Shown here: piece after piece, positions 1 through 8,571 of the stretch
How positions within the stretch are numbered: position 1 is the stretch's first letter
Layout: each line of letters starts with the position of its first letter
NCBI RefSeq assembly: GCF_001027925.1
Contig: NZ_LECT01000001.1
Location: 62,001 to 126,000, forward strand
Direction of reading: 5' to 3'
DNA length: 64,000 nucleotides
Source: Rhodopirellula islandica
GTDB taxonomy: Bacteria; Planctomycetota; Planctomycetia; Pirellulales; Pirellulaceae
Made by a program: the position numbers and the translations under genes
The notes under the pieces: generated by a model
Told to the model about the DNA's origin: nothing
Database searches by the model: none
Seen by the model: only the letters and a program-made list of their open reading frames with translations

Positions 1-993
1 GCTTCGACAGGATTGTTGTTGTACGGCGGCTATCAAATCATCGAAGGCAATTTGACGCTCGGTGATCTGATGATGTTCTTGGTGTACCTGACAATGTTGC
101 TGGACCCATTGGCGACGATCGCGGGCAGTGCGGTCGCGTTCCAAAACAATCTGGCTGGCTTGGATCGTGTCCTTGACGTCTTGGAGGTGGAAGACGAACT
201 TCCCAGTCGTGAGGGAGCGATCTCGTTGCCGTCGAAGCAACTCGTTGGAGACCTGTCCCTTCAAAACGTTTCGTTTTGTTATCCAGGAACCGAAACACCG
301 GTGCTGAAAGACGTCAGTTTTGAAGTGGCCTCGGGGCAAACGATCGCGTTGGTGGGTCGCAGTGGAGCGGGCAAGACGACGCTGACCAACTTGATCGCTC
401 GGTTCTACGACCCCAGCGAAGGAGCGATTTGTTTCAACGGTCGTGATTTGCGTGACATCCAATTGTCGAGCTATCGATCGTTGCTGGGGATTGTGGAACA
501 GGATGTGTTTTTGTTCGACGGTTCCATCCACGAAAACATCGCCTACGCACGTCGACGGGCATCTCGCGAGGACGTGATCTCAGCGGCAAGTGCGGCGGCC
601 GCGGATGAGTTCATTCGCAAGTTCCCCGAGGGATACGACACGGTGATCGGCGAACGCGGCGTCAAGTTGTCCGGCGGTCAACGCCAGCGACTGGCCATCG
701 CACGAGCGATCTTGGCTGACCCTCAAATCCTGATCTTGGATGAAGCGACCAGCAACCTCGATAGCGAAAGCGAGCGTCTGATTCAGGACAGCCTGAGCGA
801 GTTGTTGCAGGACCGAACCGCGTTCGTGATCGCTCACCGATTGAGCACGATCATGAACGCTGACAAAATCGTGGTTTTGGAAGACGGGGAAGTGCTTGAG
901 GTGGGGACGCACAACGAGTTGGTTGCCAGGGGAGGGCGTTACCGCGACATGGTGATGCTGCAAATGGACCAAGGCATGCAGGCAAATACGTGA
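1..993 (+). CDS. ABC exporter, permease-ATPase fusion (3' part)
   Basis: Only the C-terminal part of the gene is present; the frame is open from base 1 and the true start lies upstream. The first 45 codons encode the last membrane helices of an ABC type-1 exporter domain. The nucleotide-binding domain follows, with Walker A GRSGAGKT (nt 355-378), signature LSGGQ (nt 667-681), Walker B ILILDE (nt 727-744) and the H-loop IAHRLST. This fused architecture is that of the MsbA/LmrA-like subfamily, which flips lipids, drugs or peptides across the inner membrane as a homodimer. The substrate cannot be told from this part. The next gene starts about 90 bp downstream on the same strand. Confidence 0.93.
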   Translation, partial: ASTGLLLYGGYQIIEGNLTLGDLMMFLVYLTMLLDPLATIAGSAVAFQNNLAGLDRVLDVLEVEDELPSREGAISLPSKQLVGDLSLQNVSFCYPGTETPVLKDVSFEVASGQTIALVGRSGAGKTTLTNLIARFYDPSEGAICFNGRDLRDIQLSSYRSLLGIVEQDVFLFDGSIHENIAYARRRASREDVISAASAAAADEFIRKFPEGYDTVIGERGVKLSGGQRQRLAIARAILADPQILILDEATSNLDSESERLIQDSLSELLQDRTAFVIAHRLSTIMNADKIVVLEDGEVLEVGTHNELVARGGRYRDMVMLQMDQGMQANT

Positions 994-1085
994 GACAGGA
1001 GGCGGGGGATCCCGTATGATTTGGCAGAAGGGTTTTGGCTTGCAATCAGCGATTCATTCCTAGTGACGCAGGTATTTTGCAGCCG

Positions 1086-3293
1086 ATGACGCATTCGAAC
1101 TCAGTACCGATTCTCGGCCGAACGATCGATCGTTTGCGAGAATTTGCGGCAGCTCGCAGTTCGGGGCTGGCATGGGGGATCCTCGCCATTTCTCTGGCCG
1201 TGACCGCCATCGCCTGGTGGTTGTCGAGCCAGTACATCCGCGATCGCGCTTCCGATCGCTTCCTGTTTCGCGTCAGTGAGATGGAGGTTTCGATCGAGCA
1301 GCGAATGATGGAGTACGAGCAGGTGCTTCGCGGTGGCGTTGGTTTGCTTGAGTCTTCGGAGGCCGTCTCCCGCGATGAGTGGCGAACCTACTTTGAGAAC
1401 TCTCGATTTCAAGAGTATTACCCTGGCATTCAAGGGGTTGGATACAGCCGGGTGGTGGACGCAGATGAAAAGGACGCGTTCGTTCAATCCATTCGCGCGG
1501 AGGGCTTTCCGGACTTTGACATCCGCCCTGCTGGAAAACGCAACCGATACACGGCAATCGACTACCTCGAACCCTTTGATTGGCGAAATCAAAGAGCCTT
1601 TGGTTTTGACATGTATTCGGAGGAAACCCGCCGCGCGGCAATGGATGCTGCCATCGCGTCGGGGGAGCCCACGATCTCAGGGATTGTCAAGCTCGTTCAA
1701 GAAACAGAGAACGATGTTCAGCGAGGTTTCCTGCTGTATTTGCCTCTCTTTGAACGTGATCAACCGATTGAAACGAGTGCCCAGCGAACGGCTGCCGTCA
1801 CGGGATTTGTCTACGCTCCGTTCCGGACGCGAGATTTGATGACCGGAATTCGGAGGTCGAATTTGTCGGACATTGAGTTCCGTGTTTATGACGGCGTGGA
1901 TCGGACCGAAGCCGCATTGCTCTACGACAGCAACCAACCATTGTCAAAGCAGCCCAAGGCAAACGACGCTGATTTTGTGCTGGTCAAGCCGCTTCATCTC
2001 CGCGGACGCGATTGGACGATCCACTTCGAATCCCAGCCCGGTTTTATCAGCGGTGGCGAGTCGGCGATCAGTTTAGCGGTGGCAAGTGTCGGTTTGTTCG
2101 TCGATATGTTGCTGTTCCTGGTCATCGGTTCCATTGGTCGCCAGCAACGCCATGCGGAGACCCTCGCCAAACGAATGACCAGTGAGTTTCGCAAGGCTCA
2201 GCAACAGTTCCAAGCGGTATGCGACACCGCTCATGATCCGATCGTGTTGCTAGATCAATCCAGGCAGGTGATCTACGGGAATCCGGCGACCATGGACGCC
2301 TTTGGGTATTCGGCAAGCGAGCTGATTGGGACCTCGGCGAGCTGTCTTTTCGAGAGCTCGCTTCGCACCAAGCCCGCAGCGTCTTCCTCGACAACGGATG
2401 ATGAGCTGATGTGCATTCGAGAAGATGGGGGGACCTTTCCGGCTCGAATCTCTATCTCCTACTGGAATGATGGCGAACAACAGCTCGCGGCAATCATCAT
2501 TCGCGATGTGACCGAGCAACGACGTGTGGATGCGTTGATTCGCCAGCACATCCGGGAACTAAGTCGTAGCAACCGGGACTTGGATGCGTTCGCCTATGTC
2601 GCATCGCATGATTTGCGTTCTCCCCTACGAAACATCAAGCACTTGGCAGATTGGGTGATGGAGGACACTGGCGACCAGTTGCCAGCCGAGAGTGCCGAAC
2701 ACCTGCGGACCTTGAAGCAGTGCATCAGCCGGATGGAGCAATTGCTCGATGACCTGCTTCAGTACTCTCGCGCTGGACGCGTTCATGATCGGGTGACGCA
2801 GGTTGATACAGCTGGATTGGTCACAAATATTTTCGGCATGTTGGCGAAGCCTGCTGCGATGCAGGTTGGCATGGAGGGCGAGTTTCCAACGCTTCGGACA
2901 CTCAAGACACCGCTCGAAACCTGCCTCCGGAACTTGATCAACAATGCGATCAACCACCATGACCGAGAGGACGGGAAGGTGATTGTTTCCGCACTCGATG
3001 GTGGCGAGTGGATTCGATTTGTGGTGGAAGACGATGGGCCGGGGATTGCTTCTCGATTTCAAAAGAAGGTGTTCGAGATCTTCCGGACGCTGGGGCCACT
3101 GGATTCGAAAAGCTCAAGCGGCATGGGGTTGTCGATCATTAAAAAGACCGTCGAAACTTACGGCGGAAAGATCGAGTTGCAATCCGAATTGGGGCAGGGC
3201 ACACGATTCATTCTGCATTGGCCAAGAGAGATCGTGATGCCACTCGAAAGTGTTGACGAAGCAGTGGCAGCGGAGTCGGCTGTTCTGCCTTGA
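1086..3293 (+). CDS. Membrane sensor histidine kinase, CHASE-PAS-HisKA-HATPase
   Basis: A 735-residue hybrid-free histidine kinase. Visible domains in order: helix at about 28-48; a periplasmic CHASE-type sensor (about 65-290, with the characteristic YYPGIQGVGYSRVV stretch); second helix about 326-348; a PAS domain about 375-480; HisKA with phospho-acceptor His508 in ASHDLRSPL; and a HATPase_c domain with N-box NLINNAINH, G1 box DDGPGI and G2 GMGLSI. CHASE domains sense small extracellular ligands; the kinase would pass phosphate to a response regulator, but none is adjacent. The frame is open back to a TTG at 1035; ATG 1086 was chosen because it begins a normal N-terminus before the first helix. 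Neither start has a clear Shine-Dalgarno sequence. Confidence 0.9.
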   Translation: MTHSNSVPILGRTIDRLREFAAARSSGLAWGILAISLAVTAIAWWLSSQYIRDRASDRFLFRVSEMEVSIEQRMMEYEQVLRGGVGLLESSEAVSRDEWRTYFENSRFQEYYPGIQGVGYSRVVDADEKDAFVQSIRAEGFPDFDIRPAGKRNRYTAIDYLEPFDWRNQRAFGFDMYSEETRRAAMDAAIASGEPTISGIVKLVQETENDVQRGFLLYLPLFERDQPIETSAQRTAAVTGFVYAPFRTRDLMTGIRRSNLSDIEFRVYDGVDRTEAALLYDSNQPLSKQPKANDADFVLVKPLHLRGRDWTIHFESQPGFISGGESAISLAVASVGLFVDMLLFLVIGSIGRQQRHAETLAKRMTSEFRKAQQQFQAVCDTAHDPIVLLDQSRQVIYGNPATMDAFGYSASELIGTSASCLFESSLRTKPAASSSTTDDELMCIREDGGTFPARISISYWNDGEQQLAAIIIRDVTEQRRVDALIRQHIRELSRSNRDLDAFAYVASHDLRSPLRNIKHLADWVMEDTGDQLPAESAEHLRTLKQCISRMEQLLDDLLQYSRAGRVHDRVTQVDTAGLVTNIFGMLAKPAAMQVGMEGEFPTLRTLKTPLETCLRNLINNAINHHDREDGKVIVSALDGGEWIRFVVEDDGPGIASRFQKKVFEIFRTLGPLDSKSSSGMGLSIIKKTVETYGGKIELQSELGQGTRFILHWPREIVMPLESVDEAVAAESAVLP

Positions 3294-3438
3294 ACCGCTG
3301 GGGCGTTTGCTCCGGCGGAGAAGTCCAGGAAGCAGCCACGACGTGGCGACAGGTTGTCGCCTTCGGCGTCAGCCGATAGGAAGGGAGTTCGACGCATGCG
3401 GCAAGTCCTGAAGGGACGACAGGTCGCGCGCCCGTTTG
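3294..3438. other. Intergenic spacer after the kinase gene
   Basis: No gene was recognised here. The stretch contains short complementary segments, such as the paired GGCGAC/GTCGCC around 3350-3362, of the kind found in other intergenic spaces of this window. It leads into the duplicated block starting at 3439. Confidence 0.5.
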
Positions 3439-3504
3439 GAAGCACCTGCCGCCCCTTCAGGGCTTCCTCATTTTGCGTTGTTGCTCATCCACGGGCTGAC
3501 GCCC

Positions 3505-3636
3505 AATGCCATCCACTTTAGAACCAACCGAGGGGATTTTGTTAGCGGAACGGCGCAAGCCGTCCGGTAAATCGTGGGTGTTTTCCGGCGCGTCACCGGA
3601 CGGCTCGCGCCGTTCCGCTACAAAGTAGATGGCGTT
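3505..3636. mobile_element. 132-bp MITE/REPIN-like element with 12-bp direct repeats
   Basis: Seen directly: the element is flanked by GGGCTGACGCCC at 3493-3504 and again at 3637-3648. Its ends are inverted repeats (AATGCCATCCACTTT at 3505-3519 and AAAGTAGATGGCGTT at 3622-3636, 13 of 15 pairing). Inside is a hairpin with 25-nt arms, 3544-3568 and 3595-3619, that pair with one mismatch across a 26-nt loop. The empty site is preserved at 10634-10823, where a single GGGCTGACGCCC lies in the loop and stem of a perfect hairpin. It has no coding capacity, so it must be moved in trans; which transposase moves it is not known. Confidence 0.85.
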
Positions 3637-3770
3637 GGGCTGACGCCCGTGGCGACAGCGAGTCGTCCCGTTGGGACTGGCCCATCCATTTCGGCGATAT
3701 TGTCGCGCATTCACTGGCTCGTGCCGATGGTGACAACGTGTCATCTTGTTGGGACTTTGTCTGGAAAAGC

Positions 3771-3896
3771 GGTCAGGCTTTTCGGATGAAGTCGGCGGCG
3801 TAGCTTCGGACTTCGCCGCCGTTGAGGACGTGGACCATGCGGAGTTGTTGAATCTCTTGGTCACTGAAGGAGGACATCGGCACGTGAACCGGGTGC
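3771..3896 (-). pseudogene. 3'-end fragment of the 10824-12791 gene
   Basis: On the minus strand this stretch encodes the last ~40 residues of the unknown protein at 10824-12791, ending ADFIRKA and the same TGA. The similarity breaks off at about 3896, seven bases before the RAYT element's left terminal repeat at 3904. There is no upstream part of the gene here, so it is a truncated copy and not functional. A longer fragment of the same gene end sits beside the second RAYT element (9594-9838). Confidence 0.85.
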
Positions 3897-3903
3897 GGTG
3901 CGT

Positions 3904-4684
3904 AAAAGGGGACGGGGGTCAATTAGGGGCGTTTCTTTGATCGGGGCCTTCCTCTTGATCGGAGTGTTGACCACAGGTCGTGTTTGTCAGCGAGTTTTTC
4001 GACCCATTCGATGTCGCCGAAGGGGCGGCCTCGCTGGACGCTCGTTCGAATCATCCCGATCTCCTTTTCGCTGAGTGCTTGATTGACGCGCTTACTCCAG
4101 TTTGCCGTGCGACGGATTGGCCAGGTCGACAAGAGTTTTGGATCTCGGTCGGAATGGTTCGCCCAACGGTGGAATGAACCGTGCTGCCACAGTTCGGCTC
4201 GTTTGACCAAATTTGCTCGCACTGGATTCCGTTCCACATATCGGCACACTGTCAGGAAGTGCTCGTCATCTTTGATGGGAAAACTCTTGAAACGCGACTG
4301 GTACAGATGTCCTTCGCCTGCGGTGCGGTAGTGAGCGTGATAGCGTTGCGTATGGGTAGCGGTGACCCAACGCAGCATCTTTCCCATTTGCCCGTCGCGA
4401 TCGGGGCGAAGTACGAGATGCCAGTGGTTTGGCATCAAGACGTAGGAGTAGATTTGCACTTCGTAGCGTTCCAGTCCCTGGCCCAGCACACGCTCGAAGG
4501 CCGCGTAGTCTTCGGGCTTGTGAAAAATCTGTTGCTTGGCATTCCCGCGATTCAACGCATGGTAGATTCCGCCGGCCACATCCAGACGTTTTTGTCGAGG
4601 CATCACGCACACCTGTAGGGAAAAAGTAATCCTGGAGTCATTGGTTCAGTGACAGTTTACCAGAAAAGACCCCCGTCCCCTTTT
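3904..4684 (-). mobile_element. RAYT-encoding element, copy 1, 17-bp terminal inverted repeats
   Basis: The 781-bp element is bounded by AAAAGGGGACGGGGGTC (3904-3920) and its exact reverse complement GACCCCCGTCCCCTTTT (4668-4684). Its only gene is the Y1 transposase at 3923-4603. Copy 2 (9845-10625) has the same length and the same ends. The element therefore looks like a discrete mobile unit rather than a domesticated RAYT in isolation. No clear target-site duplication is seen. Confidence 0.88.
3923..4603 (-). CDS. REP-associated tyrosine transposase (RAYT, Y1/HUH family)
   Basis: A 226-residue single-strand transposase of the IS200/IS605-like Y1 superfamily. It has the RAYT signatures MPNHWHLV (HUH residues His60 and His62), the segment GEGHLYQSRFKS and RYVERNPVRANLV, whose Tyr122 is the likely catalytic residue. 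RAYTs cut and join single-stranded REP hairpins. ATG 4603 was chosen because an AGG lies 8 nt upstream; a GTG at 4612 is possible and adds three residues. The protein differs from copy 2 at only two positions (Gln25/Lys and Leu65/Ile). The C-terminus is basic (RGRPRSKKRP), suggesting nucleic-acid binding. Confidence 0.92.
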   Translation of the reverse strand: MPRQKRLDVAGGIYHALNRGNAKQQIFHKPEDYAAFERVLGQGLERYEVQIYSYVLMPNHWHLVLRPDRDGQMGKMLRWVTATHTQRYHAHYRTAGEGHLYQSRFKSFPIKDDEHFLTVCRYVERNPVRANLVKRAELWQHGSFHRWANHSDRDPKLLSTWPIRRTANWSKRVNQALSEKEIGMIRTSVQRGRPFGDIEWVEKLADKHDLWSTLRSRGRPRSKKRP

Positions 4685-5143
4685 TGCTGCGTCGTCCGCA
4701 TTTTTCTCCGAGCAATTGCTCCAGTAGTGGAAGGAGCATGTCGAAGTACTTTAGGCCTTGAATGTTTTTGCCTTGGATCGTTGACGCTTGCTCTTTGCCT
4801 CTGCCTTGTGCGTCAGACTCGCCCGTCGTCAACGCAATCGATTCACGTCGCCGAGGTAAGGGTTTTGAATTCGGATTTGACTTAGGCACGCTAAAACCAT
4901 CGACAGTGACAACATGGCAGCCCCAAATGATGTCTGCTGCTCGGCGTAAATCTCGTGCCAAGCTCGAGTGCACTTCGCAAGTCTTGTGTCGAACACCATT
5001 GCCCTGTTCCCTTTTGAGGGTTGATTGTCTTTCTGCTCAAAAAACAGCTTTGGCGGTTGATTCTCGACTGCCATGTCTCTACCTTTGAATCGAGCATGTT
5101 TTCTTAGGCGGGAACTTCACGATCAACTCCAGAAGGTGTTTCG
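4685..5143. other. Spacer with a possible transposase remnant
   Basis: No intact gene. On the minus strand at about 4690-4770 the translation reads GLKYFDMLLPLLEQLLGEKC, which resembles the first residues of IS4-like transposases common in planctomycetes (LKYFDLLLPLLERL-type start). The frame runs straight into the RAYT element's right end, so any such gene is truncated there. The remaining ~370 bp shows no supported reading frame. The transposase assignment rests on recollection of the family and is weak. Confidence 0.35.
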
Positions 5144-5680
5144 ATGAAAATCTCAAGCCCCGGTGTCTCTCACAGTTCCGGTGTCTCTCAAGCCCCGCTG
5201 TCTCTCAAGCCCCGCTGTCTCTCACAGTTCCGGTGTCTCTCACAGTTCCGGTGTCGGTTGCAAGCGGTTTTTGCGTTGGCGCTATACGGTGGTGCATTGC
5301 TGCTCGCTCCGGTGTCGCTTGCGGATGATCTCGTAGAACACCCCGGTGATTGTTGTCAGCCGATCTCGGAATGCTATGCCCCGCAGATTGTCTGCAGCAG
5401 TTACGGTGCTGGAGCTTGCGGTGCTTCTGAGCAGCAGGATCCCGTGGCGGCGAGCAACCGGCAAATGTGTGACAGTCCAGGTCCCGGTGAAACGCCGCCT
5501 GGCAGTCCTTGCTTGGAGTCGGACACTGAGTTAGTTAATTGCATGAAATACACTTTTTGCATTTACGACAATGAGCTCGGCCAGTGTGTGATCGTGGATG
5601 GGGTGACGACCTACAAGAAAGCACCGGCGGTTTGCGAAGGGATTTGTCAGGAGGCGCTACCAACAGGTGGTCCAGGTTGA
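5144..5680 (+). CDS. Small secreted cysteine-rich protein, unknown function
   Basis: A 178-residue protein that I do not recognise. Residues 1-37 are encoded by a tandem DNA repeat (5150-5256). A hydrophobic signal-like segment follows (about 39-60, ending VSLADD), and then a mature part with about 14 cysteines, including DCCQ, GACG, NCMKYTFC and CEGICQ, suggesting several disulfides outside the cytoplasm. ATG 5144 has AGAAGG eight bases upstream. The signal segment lies unusually far from the N-terminus because of the repeat, so a shorter translated form is possible. It precedes a group of secreted-protein genes on the same strand (5927-9583). Confidence 0.7.
   Translation: MKISSPGVSHSSGVSQAPLSLKPRCLSQFRCLSQFRCRLQAVFALALYGGALLLAPVSLADDLVEHPGDCCQPISECYAPQIVCSSYGAGACGASEQQDPVAASNRQMCDSPGPGETPPGSPCLESDTELVNCMKYTFCIYDNELGQCVIVDGVTTYKKAPAVCEGICQEALPTGGPG
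5150..5256 (+). repeat. 17/18-bp tandem repeat inside the Cys-rich gene
   Basis: About five and a half units of two related types: GGTGTCTCTCACAGTTCC (18 bp) and GGTGTCTCTCAAGCCCC (17 bp). The unit boundaries are 5162, 5180, 5197, 5214 and 5232. Because the 17-bp type is not a multiple of three, gain or loss of a unit would shift the reading frame of the overlapping gene upstream of its signal sequence. Confidence 0.85.
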
Positions 5681-5926
5681 CATTGGATTGAGTGCAGGTC
5701 GATTCCTTGAAAGACCTGGCCCGTGGTTCTTGGGGGATCTGATGGCCTCACTGCACTCATCTGTGTGACGCGCGTGGTGAGTCGATTTGGCTTTGGATCC
5801 GGATTTCGAGCCATGTCTGAGAACGAGCGGGATCGTTGTGGAGAGTTGCGAAACATATTCACTGGCGATTCAGTCGAGCTCGCTTCCCCGCGGATGTCTC
5901 TTGCCTTTCCATTAAGGAGTCTTCTG

Positions 5927-6901
5927 ATGCAACGATTCATGGTGTGGTGTGTTTTCGGGATCAGCTTGATTGGTGTCTCGAATCCAATCCAACGGAACCA
6001 CGTTTTTGCGGAAACGATGGACGGTTCAAACAGACAGTTGATTCAGTCATTGATCGCCGTGAATCTATCGGCAAAGCAAGCAGCGGGGCGAGGTGAGTTT
6101 CGACTTCAATGCATCGGAAATGATGGTGCCACCGTCAGGGTCTGTGATGCTGAATTGCGTTGCGGTGAAGATGCCTTTGCAATGACGTATGAGGTTCGGG
6201 AAGGGGCAACGCTAGAAGAGGCCGAGAAAGCGGAGGAAAGAACTGGCCGAATCATTCGGTGGAAAACGACTCTAGTTTTTGTTGATGATACCCGGAAGAC
6301 AGCATTCATTTCCTACAACACGGATCATACCCTTCTCGACTGCTACCTGGTGCAACCCTCGCAGTGTTACTTCACCTATATGTCTGAAATCTCGATGGAG
6401 GACATTTTGACCTCGAAAGGGACTTGGGATTTCGGTGAGCGGTCCTTCGACTTCGTTGAGAGCGACGAGACGATCCAAGTTCAACTGCTTCACCCGACAT
6501 CGGACGAGCCGGCGACCATTGAGTTTTCAAAATCACATGGAGGGTTGTTCACGAAGTTTGATCACCCTTCTTCCAAGGCCGCGGCGAGGAGAATCATTTG
6601 CGAATGGGATGAAGTTGGCGGCGTAGCCTATGCCAAGAATCTCGAGTATCGCAATCTCGGCGGCGGTGATGTGTCGCCGAGAACGGCGTTTTCATTGAAA
6701 GTGCTTGAATTCCAGCCGAATTGTGGGTTGCAAAAATCGGAGTGTCGCTTGGCGTCACTGAATCTCGGAAGCGAGTACACGCAGACCATCGCCTACCAGA
6801 ACGGACGTTCGAAGGTGATTGCTGCGGAGCTGAATCCAGAAGATGAATTGAAGAATCTTGTCGATCGAATCAAAGTGAAAATTGGGAGAAAGGTTCGATG
6901 A
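5927..6901 (+). CDS. Secreted protein of unknown function
   Basis: 324 residues; I do not recognise the family. It begins MQRFMVWCVFGISLIGVS, a signal-peptide-like segment, with likely cleavage near VFAE (about residue 30). No repeats, lipobox or further membrane segments are seen. ATG 5927 was chosen because a strong AAGGAGT lies six bases upstream; the frame is open further upstream, but the extra sequence is of poor quality. The stop overlaps the next gene's start (ATGA), so translation is probably coupled to the DUF1573 protein, and the two are likely one operon with the pseudopilin gene. Confidence 0.8.
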   Translation: MQRFMVWCVFGISLIGVSNPIQRNHVFAETMDGSNRQLIQSLIAVNLSAKQAAGRGEFRLQCIGNDGATVRVCDAELRCGEDAFAMTYEVREGATLEEAEKAEERTGRIIRWKTTLVFVDDTRKTAFISYNTDHTLLDCYLVQPSQCYFTYMSEISMEDILTSKGTWDFGERSFDFVESDETIQVQLLHPTSDEPATIEFSKSHGGLFTKFDHPSSKAAARRIICEWDEVGGVAYAKNLEYRNLGGGDVSPRTAFSLKVLEFQPNCGLQKSECRLASLNLGSEYTQTIAYQNGRSKVIAAELNPEDELKNLVDRIKVKIGRKVR

Positions 6902-8571
6902 GCCGATGGATGCTTGCTGTTGTTTTGGTAGCCCTGCAGGGGTGGTTCGCCATGTTCGCGGCGACGGCTGCAACGGGGGCATCGACCGTTGGATTGCTGA
7001 ATCGGTCTGGGTTGAGTCGATTGTTGAGCGTGACATGTCTGGTTTTTGATGTCGAGCATTCGACATCCGAAATCGAGCAATTCAGCAATGAGATTGCTTC
7101 GCAACCCGCCGCGAGGACGCGTCAAGAAGTTTCGGAATGGTTGACAACGGTGGGCCTCTCGGCGGTTTGGTTGCCGTTTGAGAAAGCGAGGCTGTCAGAA
7201 CGTTGGTCCGATGGTCAGTCTTTCATTGCACTCGCACACAGTCGAGAATCTGGCGGCGCCCGATCGATTGAATTTGTGTTGTTGACTGGAACGTCCGGTG
7301 AGGGGCTGGTTGAAGTGGTTACCGGCGATGTGGTTACTGGCCGCGGCGAGGCCAACTTGGACGAATCGGTCGCAGGGTATGTCTATCCCCAAGTCTGTTT
7401 GGTTTCTGAAATGCCTCTTCGAGAAGTTTCGAGCGTGAGCCTTGGGTGGGTCGTCCTGATCGGTTTCTTGGTCGCAATCGCGGTTCTTCGTTATCGAAGC
7501 TCAAGCCGGCTACTTTTGCCGGCGATGCTGTTGTTGACTGCGTCGACGGCGACCAAGGTTCATGGTGAAGGTGGGGACCTGCTGTTCGAACCCGCGGTGG
7601 TGAGTTTCGGGACTCACGAAGTCAACCCGAACAAGAGTTTGTCGACGAAGGTCACGGTTATTAATCAATCCGACCGAAAGATTGAGGTGGATGCTTTGCG
7701 GGTCAGTTGTGGGTGTCTGGATGCGAATCCCGATTTTAGCGAGCTTGCTCCCGGCGAAGCTGGGATCATCGACGTTGAACTGAAGCGTCTGGATGACTTC
7801 GTGGGCGACAAGGCGATCGATTTGGTCTATGAAAAAGAGGGGCTGAAACGGCTTCACAAGCTCAGCGTTCGATGGACGCTCGTCCATCCGGTTCAGATTG
7901 AGGTCCTGAGTGAAAATGTCGATCGCCGAGTGGCTCAAAGCGGACGAAACGTGATCGATTTTGGCAGGCTACGCAGCGACGAGGTGAAGTCTTGCAGGTT
8001 GAGGGTTTCGGGTTCGCGTGACGGCGAGCGGGTTGAAGATTTTGAGATCATCGATATCACCTCCGGTTCTGGTTTTGTCTCGTCTGAATTGGAAGCCGGT
8101 GAACCTGTGATTGAAGTCTCCGTTCGGGGGCCGCTCAGCGACATTAGTTCACGGCGGGCGCAAATGGTTGTGCGGACAAGGTGCGATCGGGGACCGATGC
8201 CTGATTTAGTGGTTGACTTGCAGCGAATGCCAATTCTGAAGGATGTCTTCGCTGCCAAGCAGCATATTCTTATTTTTCACGGCAAGTCTTTTGGCAATGC
8301 TAGCAACGCTAGTCGGCCGGTGTGTGTGCGTGTTGTTTCACGGTCGCGACGCGAATTGCAGGTGGAGGAGGTGGTTTGGGTCAAAGGCGAAGAGCGGGAC
8401 ATCGAATCAATTGAATCAGAGTTGAAGGCATCCGCCGGTGCAGTTTCGGCCTGTGTGAAGATCCCAGAGTCTTTGGAAGAAAAGCAATGGCTTCGGATTC
8501 GTCTGAGCAAACCAGAGCTATTGGTGTTTGACATTCCCATCACACAGCGGTTGTTCAATGAGGCAAAGTAG
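6898..8571 (+). CDS. DUF1573-type membrane-anchored protein with degenerate C39-like N-part
   Basis: 557 residues. After an N-terminal hydrophobic segment (1-27) comes a region of about 150 residues whose pattern (EVSEWLTTVGLSAVWLPF, then FIALAHSRE and EFVLLTG) recalls C39 bacteriocin-processing peptidases, but no catalytic Cys-His pair is evident. A helix follows (about 180-198) plus a second hydrophobic stretch, then a DUF1573-like domain with the typical VSCGC motif after FEPAVVSFGTHEV. DUF1573 domains are Ig-like, extracytoplasmic and frequent in planctomycetes. The start has a GGGAGAAAGG ribosome-binding region and overlaps the previous stop. The C39 resemblance is an inference; the DUF1573 part is more secure. 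Confidence 0.72.
   Translation: MSRWMLAVVLVALQGWFAMFAATAATGASTVGLLNRSGLSRLLSVTCLVFDVEHSTSEIEQFSNEIASQPAARTRQEVSEWLTTVGLSAVWLPFEKARLSERWSDGQSFIALAHSRESGGARSIEFVLLTGTSGEGLVEVVTGDVVTGRGEANLDESVAGYVYPQVCLVSEMPLREVSSVSLGWVVLIGFLVAIAVLRYRSSSRLLLPAMLLLTASTATKVHGEGGDLLFEPAVVSFGTHEVNPNKSLSTKVTVINQSDRKIEVDALRVSCGCLDANPDFSELAPGEAGIIDVELKRLDDFVGDKAIDLVYEKEGLKRLHKLSVRWTLVHPVQIEVLSENVDRRVAQSGRNVIDFGRLRSDEVKSCRLRVSGSRDGERVEDFEIIDITSGSGFVSSELEAGEPVIEVSVRGPLSDISSRRAQMVVRTRCDRGPMPDLVVDLQRMPILKDVFAAKQHILIFHGKSFGNASNASRPVCVRVVSRSRRELQVEEVVWVKGEERDIESIESELKASAGAVSACVKIPESLEEKQWLRIRLSKPELLVFDIPITQRLFNEAK

Larger units (their letters stand above)
3439..3896. repeat. Intergenic block plus gene end, duplicated at 10634-10947
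   Basis: This block is colinear with 10634-10947. Both start at GAAGCACCTGCCGCCCC and run through the hairpin CCACGGGCTGACGCCCGTGG into the 3' end of the gene found complete at 10824-12791. The lengths (458 and 314 bp) differ by exactly 144 bp, which is the MITE-like insertion at 3505-3636 plus a 12-bp target duplication. No other indel was found by reading the two copies side by side; there are scattered substitutions. The copy ends a few bases before the left terminal repeat of the first RAYT element. Confidence 0.85.

Noticed and set aside
3457-3864. Minus-strand open frame of 135 codons
   Set aside because: It crosses a MITE insertion and a palindromic intergenic block; the frame differs from that of the real gene end included in it.
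4181-4618. Plus-strand frames opposite both RAYT genes (4181-4618 and 10122-10559)
   Set aside because: They are conserved only because the transposase strand is conserved; substitutions between the copies are silent in the transposase frame and change residues in these frames.
5150-5256. CRISPR-like look of the tandem repeat
   Set aside because: The units are directly adjacent without spacers, and there are no cas genes in the window.
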